NCBI RefSeq assembly: GCF_022376445.1
Contig: NW_025955046.1
Location: 1 to 64,000, forward strand
DNA: 64,000 bases
Direction of reading: 5' to 3'
From: Fomitopsis serialis
Taxonomy: Eukaryota > Basidiomycota > Agaricomycetes > Polyporales > Fomitopsidaceae
Part shown: positions 12,622 to 23,894 of the stretch, in pieces
Position numbering within the stretch: position 1 is the stretch's first letter
Layout of the letters: the number at the start of each line of letters is the position of its first letter
Notes under the pieces: generated by a model
Told to the model about the DNA's origin: nothing
The model's input: the letters and a program-made list of their open reading frames with translations, nothing else
The model's database searches: none
Position numbers and translations under genes: made by a program

Positions 12622-14435
12622 TTAGGTGTCCCGAGTCATCCGCTTGACGCGGTTCACGTCCGCCGGCATCCTGCCTTCGTCCATATACCTCCATGCTGTC
12701 ATGGGTTGCACGCCGTAGATGACGTCGACCCATCTGCCGTTTGAGTCCTTGTAACGACGACCGTAAGGATGTTGCGGCTCCTCTGGCACCCGGGACCCGA
12801 AGTCGAACGTGCGCGCTGCATCCGAGATGTTACGCTCCTCTTGATAGTCTTCCGGCGAACCCCCCTCGGAGTACACAGGCTCAGTGGACTCCCTGCGGCC
12901 CCTCGGGTTGACGTCCTCTTCCTCGCTCTCTTGGCTTTGCGACGCCGGCGTTCCTGCCTGAGACTGGTCGACCTCTGTGGGAGTCAGGGCGGCCGGAGAT
13001 ACGGCGGGCGACGGGGCGTTGGCAGCCACTTGTTGCGAGTTCGAAGGACCCGCTACCGGCGGTTGGACGTCCGCCAGGTTCTGCGAGCCCGCGGGGCCGG
13101 CGGGCGGCTGGACATCGCCTCCAAGAGCTTGAGCGATAGACGGAGGTGAAGGCGGTCGGGCGTTCTCGGGGAGGGGCACAACGGGAGGGGCGACTGCGCC
13201 TTGGTTGATGAAGTCGGGCGGGGGGATGGCATCGGCGAGCAATGCTTGGAACACCCCGGGTTCGTCGTTCGCGTTTTGGTTCAAGTCTAGGCCAGCTTCT
13301 TGTATCTCTGGCGCAGCGGCGCCGAGCAGCTCGTCTAGCCAAGCATTGTCGACGCCACCCACGACGTCCTGGCCGATGCCGCCCATGAACAGACCGTTGT
13401 CGGCGCCCATGACCTGCTGGTTGCCCGCGTCGATGAAGGGCTGGTTGATCGCGGCAGCCATGTTCGGCAGGCCGTTTGCGCCCACGTAGTGCTGGTTCCC
13501 TAGGCCCATGGGCTGCTGGTTCCCTACGCCGAATTGATGGTAGCCTGCCCCTACGAACGGTGGGACTCCGGCGGCGCCCATCGCCTGCTGGTAACCTGCG
13601 CCCAATAGGTAGTCGTTCGGCGCGCCTCGGTACTGCTGGTTCCCCATACCCATGAACTGCTGGTTCGCCACGCCCCCGTAAGGTTGGAAGCCCGCACCCA
13701 TTGCCTGATGGTTCATGACGCCCCGAAGGGTTGCACCATGGCAGCGCCGAATGGCAGCATCGGGGCCTGACCATACTCCCCGAAGAAAGGCTGTTGTGGG
13801 CCCATGCCGTAAGCTCCCTCAAACCCCTGCCCAAGGAATGGGTTGCCGTAGAAACCAATCCCCGGCATGTGGCCGTGGTACATCTGCGGGTTCAGTCCAG
13901 GGTTGACTGGACCAGCCTGTGGCCCAGGGAGGGGGTAGGGGTTGTCGCCCACCATGCCTCTCCTGCGGGCGATGGGCACCCGCCGCGGTTCGCGGTTGCG
14001 TGCGTCGACGTCGTCGATCTCGCCGCGGTCGTCGTCGCCCATATCGGTGTCACCGTCGGCGTCGGTTGCCGCATCGCTGGAATCGTCGTTCTCGTGTTTG
14101 ACGCGAGCGTCCGCTCGACCGTCGGCCGATCCGGTCTCAGAACGGTCGTCGGGGGGAGCGAAGCTGACTTTCTTAGCAGGAGATACGGAGGGCTTGCGCC
14201 TAGCGCTCGGGAGGAGGGCGAGTCGACGGGCATAGTGCTCCGCATCTGGAGTGTTGGAGCTGCGTACGGCCCGGTTCTTCCTACTCCGCGAGGTCTGTTG
14301 TGTGTCACGCTTGATCTGCGCGGCGATGTGTAGTTGCCCCCGCAACTTTGCATTGGTGACAGCGCGCGTAGTGTACCGATGTCTTGGTAGAACGGTGGCG
14401 AGGACCTTCTCCTGTTTTTTGGGCACTTTAGGCAT
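12622..14435 (-). CDS. low-complexity Gln/Gly/Met-rich protein, unknown
   Basis: Two frames abut in an ATGA overlap at 13716-13713: 240 codons (14435-13713) and 364 codons (13716-12622). The change of frame equals one missing base. On both sides the peptide continues the same pattern of short Q/G/M/F/Y units (AMVQPFGA, then NHQAMGAGFQPYGG), so I read one gene of about 604 residues. The N-terminal part is basic, with a stretch of Asp and Ser (DDSSDAATDADGDTDMGDDD). The middle is made of repeats of the NQQ-x-MG-x-G type. The C-terminal part is Pro/Ala-rich and ends in a more ordered stretch with YGRRYKDSNGRWVDV. I do not recognise the family; it could be a disordered nuclear or RNA-associated protein. 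A good donor (GTGAGT, about 14493) and acceptor (CCTTCAG) just upstream suggest an intron in the 5' leader. A 77-nt intron with a weak GTGCAA donor could also join the frames. Confidence 0.6.
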
Positions 14436-15600
14436 GGCTGGACTGAAGGCAAGGTCAGTACACGAGCATTCACCTAATGCGCCAGAAGACTCACGGGCTT
14501 AGGCGACTGCGACTTGCGAGTTTGCGACTTGAGGTGAGAGCTTGAAGTATCGAATACGAGGATGGATGAGTCCTTGCTCCTCCTCCGCATCTTCCTACCC
14601 CCTATATACCCGACGCTCCTTCTTCGCTTCATCGAGCTAGAGGCCAAAACCGGCTTGCATAGCCTCTGTGGACGTACGTACGCTTTGTTGCGCGGGGTGC
14701 GGTTGCCTGGGGAAGATACGCGTGTTGGCTTTGTCTTGCTTAACTTGGTTGATTCGCCGTTCAAGACTGCGCAATCTAGATGCACTTTGGCCATTTGCGT
14801 AGCGCGTGATGCATGGGTGTCCTCGCTTGTTGAACGTGGCTTGGAGATGGTCAACAAAGAGACTGGCTTCGAATCAAAGCAGATGCCCGATCGGCCTCGA
14901 TCGAGCTTCTCAACCAAGCTAGAACTGGCCCTGGACTTCCATGCCTCGAGGCTACTGGCCACACAGATCACAGCGTCAGTTTCATTACACCGAAGGTCCA
15001 CCGCCCCTGAGGGCCTGGTCGTCGGTTAACCTGCGGATCTAGAACGACACGGAGCTGTGTATCCAAGCGATCCTTGTTTGCCGCGAAGCTCGAAGCCCAT
15101 TGTCCTCGAGTGGCGTTACTACGAGATCACGTCTCCTCGGTTTGCCACTTAGCACGGGTCAATCTAGCGTTCGACGTTCCAAATTGAGAATCGAACTTGG
15201 AGGCCAAAGCGGGCCACGGCGCCCCGTGGCGCTTTGGAATGTCCCTCGTGATGCCGCCGCAACCCTGCTCAGACCTTCCGATTATCAAAGCCGTCGACTT
15301 CCAGTTGTAGTCAAGATCGTTGCTATGTTCCATCATTCCAAGCATGGAACATTCGCGCAGGAACAATATATATCCTCGTAAAATAAGGTGAGATCCGCTT
15401 TTCGTCTCCTCAAGAACACCGTTCATAGACAGCAATACGTCTCGCCCTGCCTTCACAAAGCATCAAGGTTTGTGTCTCGCTGGCGTAGCTTCCGCTATCG
15501 GTGCTAACGCCATACTATCCCTCCTAGCAGCTCGTATCATCAAGGTCGCAAGAGCGTTCGCGGCTGCTTCAGTTCACCGAAGTCTACAGTCGCTCCTCAA
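14436..15600. other. intergenic, head-to-head promoter region
   Basis: Lies between two divergently oriented genes. Two opposing frames (175 codons on -, 155 codons on +) cover 14474-15029 but neither resembles a known protein or has a convincing exon context. A probable 5' leader intron of the leftward gene occupies about 14440-14495. Confidence 0.4.
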
Positions 15601-16925
15601 ATGTTCCGTTCGAGACCACTGCGCGGCCCCGGTAGTCCCCCCGCCCGGCGTGGCCGGGCGGTCGTCGCGAATCCTCGCCGCGTTCATCCGTATTATAATG
15701 CCGCACAGCCTGGACTTCAGACAGAAGGAGACTCGCCCCGTGGTGGAGCGCCACAGCCGACAGCACCCCCGCGTAACATCCACCCGCAACCCGGCGGAGA
15801 TTCTCCTCCAGCGTCGCCGCTCAAGACCCCTCGTCCCAATTCAAGGCCAAGGCGAAGGACCGCCGCCGGGGCCGTGCACTTGCCGCCCAACGAGCCCTGG
15901 CCAGGGATCTGGAGGGGCAGTTCGAGCCCATCTCAGAGGAAGCCGCGGTCGAGATACTCGAGGCCTACACGGACCCCGCGCACGACGACGTGGTGTTCGG
16001 TCAGCCGCTAGATCAGTACGACCTCCACATGGCCAACGAGCTGGCGCGGATGGAGAGGCGCGAACCGTGGCTCAGAGCATTGCATGAGGCGGAGCACAAG
16101 GTGCAGCGCGCGAAGCATTCGTCTCGGGCGCAGCAGTGGAACAGCGCGACGTGGAGTACCGCGCACGCATGGCGCAGGAACTCGCACCCGAGACAGAGCT
16201 GGGGAAGGCCATAGCGGAGGAGCAGGAGAAGCGCCGCCACGAAGAGGAGCTCAAGATCGAGGCGAAACGGCGACGGCGGTTACTCAAGCAGCAAGCAAGG
16301 CTCAAGAAGCGACGCGCTGAAGAAGAAGCTCGCAAGAGGCGGAGCGGCTGGCCGAGGTAAGAGGCTCAACGAGCTCCACAAGCAGCGTATCGAAGAAGAG
16401 AAGCGCAAGCAAGAAGAAGAAGACGCAGACGCGAGGAGAGACACGCAAACGTGAGGAAGACGCGCGACGCGCCGAGGCTCAACGGAAGGGAAAGAGGAGT
16501 GGGAGCGGGGGAGGGAGCGCCGCCAAGCCAACACAGAACAGCGGCTCAGGGAAGAGGCAGAGCAGGCTCGTGGGTTCGTGGAGGCCCTCCAGCTCTACGA
16601 CAAGAAGTGGGAGGTGCTGAAGTCGACAGAGGCCCCGACGGACATTCCGGGGGACATGATGCCTTGGCCGGTCTTCCACACGGTGACTTCTCCGGAGAGC
16701 ATAACCTACGACGCCGTGAAGGAGTTCATCCTGCACCCGCTTCGTCCGAGCGCAGAAGGGATGCCTTCAAGGAGGAAGATTGCCACCGAACTGCTCCGGT
16801 GGCACTCTGACAAGTTCGGCCAGATTGTGGACAGGGTGAGGTCGGACCACCAGGATGCCGCGAAGCAGTGCGCGGGCCTGGTGGAGCGCTGGCTTACGGC
16901 TCTCCTGACGGAAGTCCAGACGTAG
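15601..16925 (+). pseudogene. broken relative of the NFKBIL1-like coiled-coil gene
   Basis: A continuous protein trail can be followed but it changes frame repeatedly without room for introns. It runs from a Pro-rich head (from 15601) to a helical part containing DLEGQFEPISEEAAVEILEA at about 15907. It continues through an Arg/Glu/Lys coiled coil (16130-16560) to an intact 115-codon tail (16578-16925). The frame switches fall near 15800, 16110, 16330, 16355, 16430 and 16475; five are of the -1 type and one is +1. The tail has the same block order as the end of the 3466-7096 gene: a W residue in KKWEVL, then MPWPVF, then RWHSDKF (Pro replaced by Ser) and a final helix. The two genes are probably old duplicates. 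With six shifts in 0.7 kb, real decay is more likely than sequencing error, but the intact tail is notable. Confidence 0.65.
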
Positions 16926-17324
16926 TGTGTGCACCGTTCAGAACCCTCACGTTGAGTTAGTGTCGAAAGGGCCCGTCTGCGACTATGCTTGTACTTAACT
17001 TGAAGCTATGTACCATCCAATCTATGCTCACTTCTTATTCTCTTACCGTATCTTGTCTGTTGCCCCCATTACTTCGGTTCGGGGTTTTTTACGCACAGGG
17101 ACATTCTCTCAACACCCCGAGGGCTCGTCGACGCGAGTGTATGATAACTGAGGTCGGGGAGCAAGACTCGGAGCGTGTGGCACTGGCACGCCACAGGCGC
17201 GTCAGTCACGTGCTCGTGGCTTGACTGTGGCTGCACGCGTCGCGTACTAAGTTGCGACTCAGTCAGACGCGCTTTCGTGACTGCTTTACCTCTCCATCTC
17301 ATTTTTCCACTTATACTCCAAAGG
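16926..17324. other. short intergenic spacer
   Basis: About 400 bases between two rightward genes. It should contain the 3' end of the broken NFKBIL1-like gene and the promoter of the F-box gene. Nothing else is visible. Confidence 0.4.
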
Positions 17325-19488
17325 ATGGTGCAGAAGAAGGCAAAGCGCACGAAGCGCTCTGTCTCAGACGCTATACTGGCGAATGCTGAAGCATCGCGAA
17401 AGCCAGATCTACTCAACTTCCTGCCTATAGACATCATGCATGAGGTGAGGCCAACTGAACGGTTCGCTACGATTCAGTGTTCATTTCCTATGGTATACTC
17501 TATGTACAGATCTTTCTCAGTCTGCAGCCAAGCGACTTACTCAATCTTTCGCGAACGTCGAAGACGATCCATTCGTTCCTGATGAAGAGGAGCTCTGCGT
17601 CCTACTGGAGAGAGTCTTTGAAGAAGGTTGACGGCCTCCCTCCGAGTCCAGAGAAACTAATAGAACCGGCGTGGGTGGCTCTAGTGTTTTCGCCCTTCTG
17701 CACAGTACGTAACTCGTCGATGCAAGACTATCTGTCTGACCTATGTCTGACCTTTTACTGCGACTCTAGGCGTGTGGAAAGGGCACACCGCTAGGAGCTT
17801 TCTGGGCACTCTACATGTGATTGTGCAGCTCCTGCAGACAACAACTGTGAGTCATGTCAACTGTAAGCTCGACTTGCTTATTGATCGGCTTTTCGTGAAT
17901 TCGCAGCACAGTGAACGATTACGCTGGCCTTGTTAACCCCCGCTTGGGAGTTCTGGAGGATGTATTTACTGAGGCATGCTCCATTGACTTCGAAATAGTC
18001 TCTCATGTTCTCACCTCGTCGATTTGCAGGGCCGCGTCTCTAGGGACAGTGATCCGTGCTACCTCAAATCCGAAGTTCAAGAAGTCGTTAAAGCTATGAT
18101 GTTTCTACGCTTCACTGGATCCGGAGAAGAGCTAGATGAATTTGTTGACAAACGGTTTGTGCATGTTATAAAAACAGAGCAAGTATGTAGCATGAACGGC
18201 TGCAGACTTCTTGGTGGAGACTGACCGCTGCCGTGCATAGTTTCAGGCTTCGTGCCACGATTGGCTGGCCCAGGAGGATTCTGTCCGCCGAGATAAACAG
18301 GATCGTCTCAGAAAGGAGCGCCTAGACGAGTGAGTGTGCCACATACGGTCGTTGTCTATGCACCCACTCAATCATGGGCATAGCATCTGTGCGAGACTGC
18401 GTCCGCTCGGCTGGGAGCCTGAGCTAAGTATGCTCGAACAAGATGGCAGTCGACTCTTATCTAACCATAGACTTGTCTGCATGACGAGTAAGCTGACCGA
18501 ACACGGTGCGTAGTACTTCCAGCAACCGTGACACTGCTCATCTCCACACTGTGTAGGCTGGCGGAGAATCAAGAGCGAGTTGGTCGAGGTCATGCAGAGC
18601 GTACGAAACAAACGTCTCAGTGCCGAGTTTGAGCGCGCACTGAAGAAACGCTGGGTCACATTCAAGACCGCAGGGATGGAGATCCTCAATGATACCTCGA
18701 CGAACATCCAGAGATGCGAGTATATGGCCTGAACACCGCAGACCTCGCGCGCACGCCCGCATTTCGGGAGATCTTGTGTGCGCCCGCGGATGCGCCTGTG
18801 GACGAGCAGAGCTTCATGGCTCTGCGAGCGGAGATGGAGACGATTGTGGACGTATGGCTGGCAAGCGCGTGCGACGACCTCCGTCAAGTGCTGCGGCACA
18901 TCACGCAGGCTTCGAGGGACTCGGACGTGGATTCGTTGGAACTCGCATCGACGTGGTTTGAGTGCGAACGTTGCCAGGAGGAGCTTTTCTACCCGAACGT
19001 CTTCGCACACAAATGCTTGCGCTCAGTCAGCCCTGGGCCGTTGTCGATTCGCCCTGTTCATCCATGTGGAATATACGATTTCGCCGTTCGTGCGACCTTC
19101 CCGCAAGCTTTCGATGAGCCAGGCCGTAAACTCACCGTTCGCTCGCCACGAATCGCTCGTCGGGTCATACGCTTCTGCGACCAGAATCCGGATATAGCGA
19201 CGGCGGCAGACATGGACGCACTAGACATCAGGCTCGTACAAGACGATACGACGATCATGACGTGGCGCGCCGCGGTGAGTTCGTCCAGCTGCTCTAGATC
19301 GGCAGCGGTACTGAAACTCGGAGCATCATCAGATAGTCGAATGGTGTTCCTCTAGACTCGGAGACGACACATCGTCATGGCGGGTAGCAACTCCGGAAGA
19401 GGTTGCCAGAGTGAAGGAGCGGGAGACGTGGTTGATACAGACAAAGACCCAATGGAGATGCACTAATGTGGGCAGCTGTATGATTTGA
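17325..19488 (+). pseudogene. F-box protein gene with nonsense codon and frameshift
   Basis: Nine exons with good splice sites: 17325-17444, 17510-17704, 17770-17846, 17907-17961, 18030-18182, 18247-18329, 18384-18505, 18557-19274 and 19333-19488. The first two join to an F-box (LLNFLPIDIMHE then IFLSLQPSDLLNLSRTSK), the Skp1-binding part of SCF ubiquitin ligases. The next exon holds a CGKGTP block followed by the start of a Cys-rich LCSSC motif, as is common in Agaricomycete F-box families; the rest is helical. Two lesions stand out. There is an in-frame TGA at 17818-17820, exactly where an Arg is expected before LCSSC (one C-to-T change from CGA). A one-base loss near 18690 moves the frame from ILND to LDEHPEMRVYGL. 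No intron fits either place. It may be a pseudogene or an allele; the exon structure itself is very well preserved. Confidence 0.75.
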
Positions 19489-19805
19489 GTTGCCTAGATC
19501 GAATGACAATCCATATGTGCCGGTGCGCGGGTCTTTTCTTAAAGCTATCTCCTTTGACTGACGAGTCGGCCTGCAGGCATTATGGTGCTTGTATGACGGC
19601 CACCGTCGAAAACGGTACTGTTGCAATGCAGCTGAATCCTGATACCGATATTGCTAGCGGCGTCCGGAAGCTCAGGATGACAGGACGGAGGATTGAAGGA
19701 GCATGACTCGCTCGATGGTCATTATCTGGTATATCCATTACTGGTAGACCTTGACGATGTATAGCCAGAATCATGTGAAGAATGCAGAATCATCGATCGT
19801 ACTCA
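19489..19805. other. intergenic, between convergent genes
   Basis: About 300 bases between the ends of the F-box gene (+) and PRP3 (-); expected to hold two 3' UTRs. No other feature seen. Confidence 0.4.
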
Positions 19806-21686
19806 TCAGAACAGCTCCTCTTCCTCAGGCTTCCAGTTCTTGGCCTGGTCCCAATACCCGGCCAGCTTCTGTCCCAGAACTTCCTTAGCCCCAGCGTCCG
19901 TCGGACAGCTCTTTGGCTTGAAGTTGCTGAATGCCCGATCGCGCAACTGACCCTCCCATATCAACCAACATTGGTTGTCCTCCAGAGACACAGCGTTCTC
20001 CTCATCAGCGCCGGTCGAAGCAGCTCTGGCCTTGCCTTTGTCCGCCGCCGCCTCATCTTCGTCGCCCTCATGCAATTCCACATCCTCGTGACCACGTTCG
20101 CGGGCCTGCTCGGTCCACGCGATACGGCGTAGCATAAGCCGCTTGTACTGACGAATAAACTTCGCAGCGCCCTCGACGTACACGAGGCTGAAGGCGGGAT
20201 TGAAGATGCACGCGCCGGTGAGGTTCATCTGCTCGGCGTTTTTGCGCACCTTGAAGCGGTGCGCTGGGTCGGAGAGGGTCTTCACCTTGAACACCGCGCC
20301 GTAGATGCCCTTCTTCTCTTCCTCGACCTTCTTCGTTTCGACCTTCTCCCGCCGCTGCTCGTCATTGAGTTTCCGTTCCGCGTTCATCTTCTCGTGCGTA
20401 TGCTTGCGCATCGCGACCTCCCGCCGCACACGCGCCTCCACGCGCGTCGGGTCTTGGACGGCATCTGACGTAAGAACCTTCATGAGGTTGGCCAAGCGCA
20501 CTGTGGTAGACATGGTTAGGTGACATGACTAGCAGTCAAAGAGACACTCGTACCCTTCGGCGGGTCCGGGGGAATGAGTCCCATCCGAATCCGGTCGCGC
20601 TTGTCCTGTAATTCCGCCTGTCGACGTTGTTTCCTCATCTTCTTCTGCTCCTGTGAACGCAAGAGGGCCAAGTCAGAACGAACCTAGCCAGTAATAGGCT
20701 CCACTGACTTTCTTCGTCAAGCGCAGGGGTTTCATCGCTACCGTATTCTTGTCCCCCGGAGCAGGTATTGGGATCGGATGCTGCACGTATATCGTAATCG
20801 GCGAGTTGTCTGACCGGATATTCATAGCACCGATGCCCTTAACCAGGTCGTCATAGGTCTTGTTCGGAAGCAGCGCAGCATCCCACCACTCAGCGGCAGG
20901 CGGGGGCTCGCGCCGAATGCTCTTCTCGAGCGTCTCGAACTCCGCGTCCAGACCGGCCTTCTTCGCGTTTTCGGCGATACGCTGCTTAAGCTCCTCAAGC
21001 TTCGCCTCCTGCCTGACTTGGTTCGCGATCTGGACGTACTTGCCCTTCGGATTGAACCTGAGGTTCCGCCCAACGCGTTCCTTGGGGGCGCCCTCGAAGC
21101 CGCTGTCTGCGGCTGCGGCTGCGCCAGATGCGTAGGGATTCGTGGATACTTCCTTTGGGACGACGGGGGGAGCGGGGGGTGGCGTAGGGGCGTTGCGTAC
21201 GTTAGCCTTGATGGAAGCAAACTTGGGTTGCATGGGCTTGTAGCGATCCTTCTTCGACTGGGGCGCCGGTATTGAAGTATCGAGAAGGAGAGGGTGTGCT
21301 GCCATCTTGAGACCTGCACCCTGCTGAGTGGGCTCGACGACAGGCGTAGCCTTCTTGCCGCGCTGCGGGGCCGACTGCGCGTGTGTTAGCACAAGCTCAG
21401 TGGCGAGCTCTCTGGCCTGACGTACCATATACGGATTGTCCTTCACCGCCAATTTACTCTGCGCATCTGCGACACGCCTCTTCGCTTCAGCGACTCGTCG
21501 AGCAAGGTCGTCCGTCGGAGTCGACGTTGAGGATGCAGGCGGCGGGCTGGCAGCAGCAGGGCTAGGACTGGGTTTAGGGGCTGGTAAGGGTGTTGTGGCC
21601 GCTGCTCTGGGCGCATTCTTCTTCATCGCCGCTATCTTTGCCGCAATTTCGGCTTTCTTCTGCGCGATGAGAGCCTCCGCAGACAT
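19806..21686 (-). CDS. PRP3: U4/U6 snRNP component Prp3
   Basis: Three exons, 21686-20709, 20650-20554 and 20500-19806, with introns of 58 and 53 nt in exact frame; 589 residues. Prp3 binds the U4/U6 snRNA duplex within the U4/U6.U5 tri-snRNP and is needed for spliceosome activation in the nucleus. The N-terminal half is Ala/Pro-rich and then matches the PRP3 domain (NLRFNPKGKYVQIANQVRQE, about residue 210, and EWWD). The middle exon holds the LIPPDPPKVRL motif followed by NLMKVL and AVQDPTRVEARVR, which are diagnostic for Prp3. The C-terminus is the DUF1115 domain with the late YWDQAKNW signature. The gene is intact and shares a 759-bp divergent upstream region with the mitochondrial uL16 gene. 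Confidence 0.95.
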
Positions 21687-22445
21687 CTACGATTGAATGA
21701 GTACAGACGGAATTGAAGTACATAGCAAAGCCATAGAAGTCGAACTCAGGCATTGCGAGTGCTTAGGGCTGACTACATCATGCGACACTGCTGTTGACAA
21801 TCGCGGTGGTGGCTTTTACCGAGGACGTAACACCGTTGTGTCTTTCGACGCCCTCAATTGTCCATTATCAGGGCTGGGTGTGCCTCAGGAAGCGACTACT
21901 CTAAGCCCCATTCGCATGGAACCCAGCAAGCTCCCAACGCCCGACTTCGACTTCCGCAGCTTTGATTGATAATAGACTGCACTCACCGCTGAACCAGATG
22001 AGGAACCATTGGCAGACGTCTGACCGGGCACAAACGGGTTATAGAATCAGACAAGAGGTAAGTAAGAGACGGATTCACCTTCAATACAAGAGAGGACGGC
22101 GACTTACCGCGGCACTACGAACGCGTTATCAGCAACAATGCCAGGAAGACATACTCAATGCTGACCTTTTCAGCTTCTTAGCAGCACCGGAGTCGTTGCC
22201 TCCTTCTAGTGGTCGCTTTCGGTCACTCATTGTGATGAAGACTTGGGCGAAGAACGAGCGCGATGATGGTGGCAGGTGGACAAGCTGCGGGCTAATACAG
22301 GGCAGTGGCGTTACTTACGTGTCTACTAATAAGTTAAGAATGGACTGTTAGAATGTTTCGAGCCCCGATGGGTTTTTGCTATTAGAATTATATCTCCGCT
22401 TACCTTCGCTTTCTACTCCTGAAGTGCCGCTTCCACGACTCTTTC
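21687..22445. promoter_or_regulatory. divergent promoter region PRP3 / MRPL16
   Basis: The starts of PRP3 (-) and the mitochondrial uL16 gene (+) face away from each other across 759 bp, so both promoters must lie here. A 129-codon frame at 21962-22351 crosses it but has no recognisable motif. I cannot point to specific binding sites. Confidence 0.45.
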
Positions 22446-23235
22446 ATGTTCGCACTTCCATCTGCCCGCTCGCTGTTAGCAGCGTGTAGGTCCACGACCT
22501 CCATCTTCTCCCATGCGTCGACACCACTAGCGACCGCACCATCTCTAGTACGCTTCAGGGGACAGCTCGCGCCGAAAAGAGTCAAGTACCTGAAGCGTCA
22601 CAAGGGCCTCTTTCCGATCCCCATTGGCGGGTCAATCAAGGGCACGACGCTCGCGTACGGAGACTATGGCATCCGCATCAAGGAGAATGGGATGCGCTTG
22701 ACCGCGAAGCAGCTGACCTCGGCGGAGGAGTCGATTAAGAGGGCCATCAAGCCCATCAAGGGAGCGAAGGTGTATCTGAGGCTCTTCCCCGACATCCCGG
22801 TCTGCATCAAGGTGAGTCAACGCTAGCACGGCCTTGTGCTTCCAGAGAGTGACCTATGAACAGGGGAATGAAACCCGTATGGGTAAGGGAAAGGGTACCT
22901 TCGAGTACTGGGCGACTCGGTGCGTCTAACGCGTTCTAATGACCCTGCGAGCTGCATTGCTAATCTTTGATGTGCAGAGTCGCACCCGGCCGAGTCGTCT
23001 TTGAGCTAGGTGGTGCCCCCATGCGGCCGGAAATTGCGCGTTCCGGTGAGCAGCGCTCTCCCTCTCACCACTTCTCCCTCTGACGCGGTCTTGCCTAGCA
23101 TTACGCCTGGGCGCGGTCAAGCTACCGACCATCATGGAATTCATCACGAAAAGCACGCCTCCGCGTCTGGGTAACCTCGTTCTGCCCAAAGAAGAACTTG
23201 AGAAGCTAGAGTGTATACCGTACCGTGCACCATAG
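22446..23235 (+). CDS. MRPL16: mitochondrial ribosomal protein uL16m
   Basis: Four exons, 22446-22811, 22864-22919, 22978-23045 and 23099-23235, with introns of 52, 58 and 53 nt; 208 residues. uL16 sits at the base of the peptidyl transferase centre and helps place the tRNA acceptor arm; this copy belongs to the mitochondrial ribosome. The first ~35 residues are basic, Ser/Ala-rich and without acids, as expected for a matrix import signal. The conserved body follows: RVKYLKRHKG, GTTLAYGDYGIRI, then after splicing MGKGKGTFEYW and GRVVFELGG. The last exon encodes ALRLGAVKLPT. The gene is intact. Confidence 0.95.
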
Positions 23236-23894
23236 TAATCCCTGCGATCGGCCTTCAGTCACTTTCCAGAATCATTTGGCTCTAGCTTTCGTCGATCATG
23301 CAATTGGACGAAGTACGGGATGCTATGTTGTGAATCAGTAAGCTGCGTGCGTTCGCATTTCTGACAGTGTTCTGGAAGGTCACTTGCGTGGAGCGAATAT
23401 CCACTGTACTCAAACAGGCAGCCCCGTCACAGCCGGCGTGTCAAAGCTGCATTAGAGCCACTGTTACTGACAAGGGAAAACTAGCAGCACGGTCGTCAGA
23501 GCTTACAGTAATGTAAACTCTCACCTCATAAACATGCACGAGTCGGAGACTCCGTTGCCCGCCGCGCCGGAGGCGAGGGTATGATCGAGGCACAACGATC
23601 GCCCATTGTGCGCCTCCTATCTCGCTCAGGGTCATACTCATTTAATGCTGCGTACGGGGGCAGCGCACAGAACTAGCCTTCTTGCTCTCTCCCGCAGGTA
23701 CGTCCCTTCAGTTGCCTCGCCGCTAGACCCAATGCTTATGAATCGCCCGCCGTGTACAAATATACCAGCCTGCTCTTACCCATTCTGCCAATCAGCTAAA
23801 GGCTACTATATCTTACGTACGCGGCACTTAAACCTCTCACTTCGACTGTACTAATACTGCTTTCACTGCAGTCTATTGTTTGCGGCTAAGCTCG
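23236..23894. other. intergenic spacer
   Basis: About 650 bases between two rightward genes. It holds the 3' end of the uL16 gene and the promoter of the protease-like gene; no other feature is visible. Confidence 0.4.

Noticed and set aside
13600..13800. 32-nt intron joining the ATGA overlap
   Set aside because: Too short for a spliceosomal intron; a 77-nt version has a weak donor, so a single missing base is simpler.
12881..13858. 325-codon minus-strand frame overlapping the Q/G/M-rich gene
   Set aside because: Arg/Pro-rich shifted reading of the same repeats; its start is not an ATG in good context and it crosses the coding frame.
14474..15029. Opposing 175- and 155-codon frames
   Set aside because: No motif, no partner exons; they mirror each other, typical of chance open frames in a promoter region.
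21962..22351. 129-codon frame between PRP3 and MRPL16
   Set aside because: No recognisable motif and it would fill a divergent promoter region.
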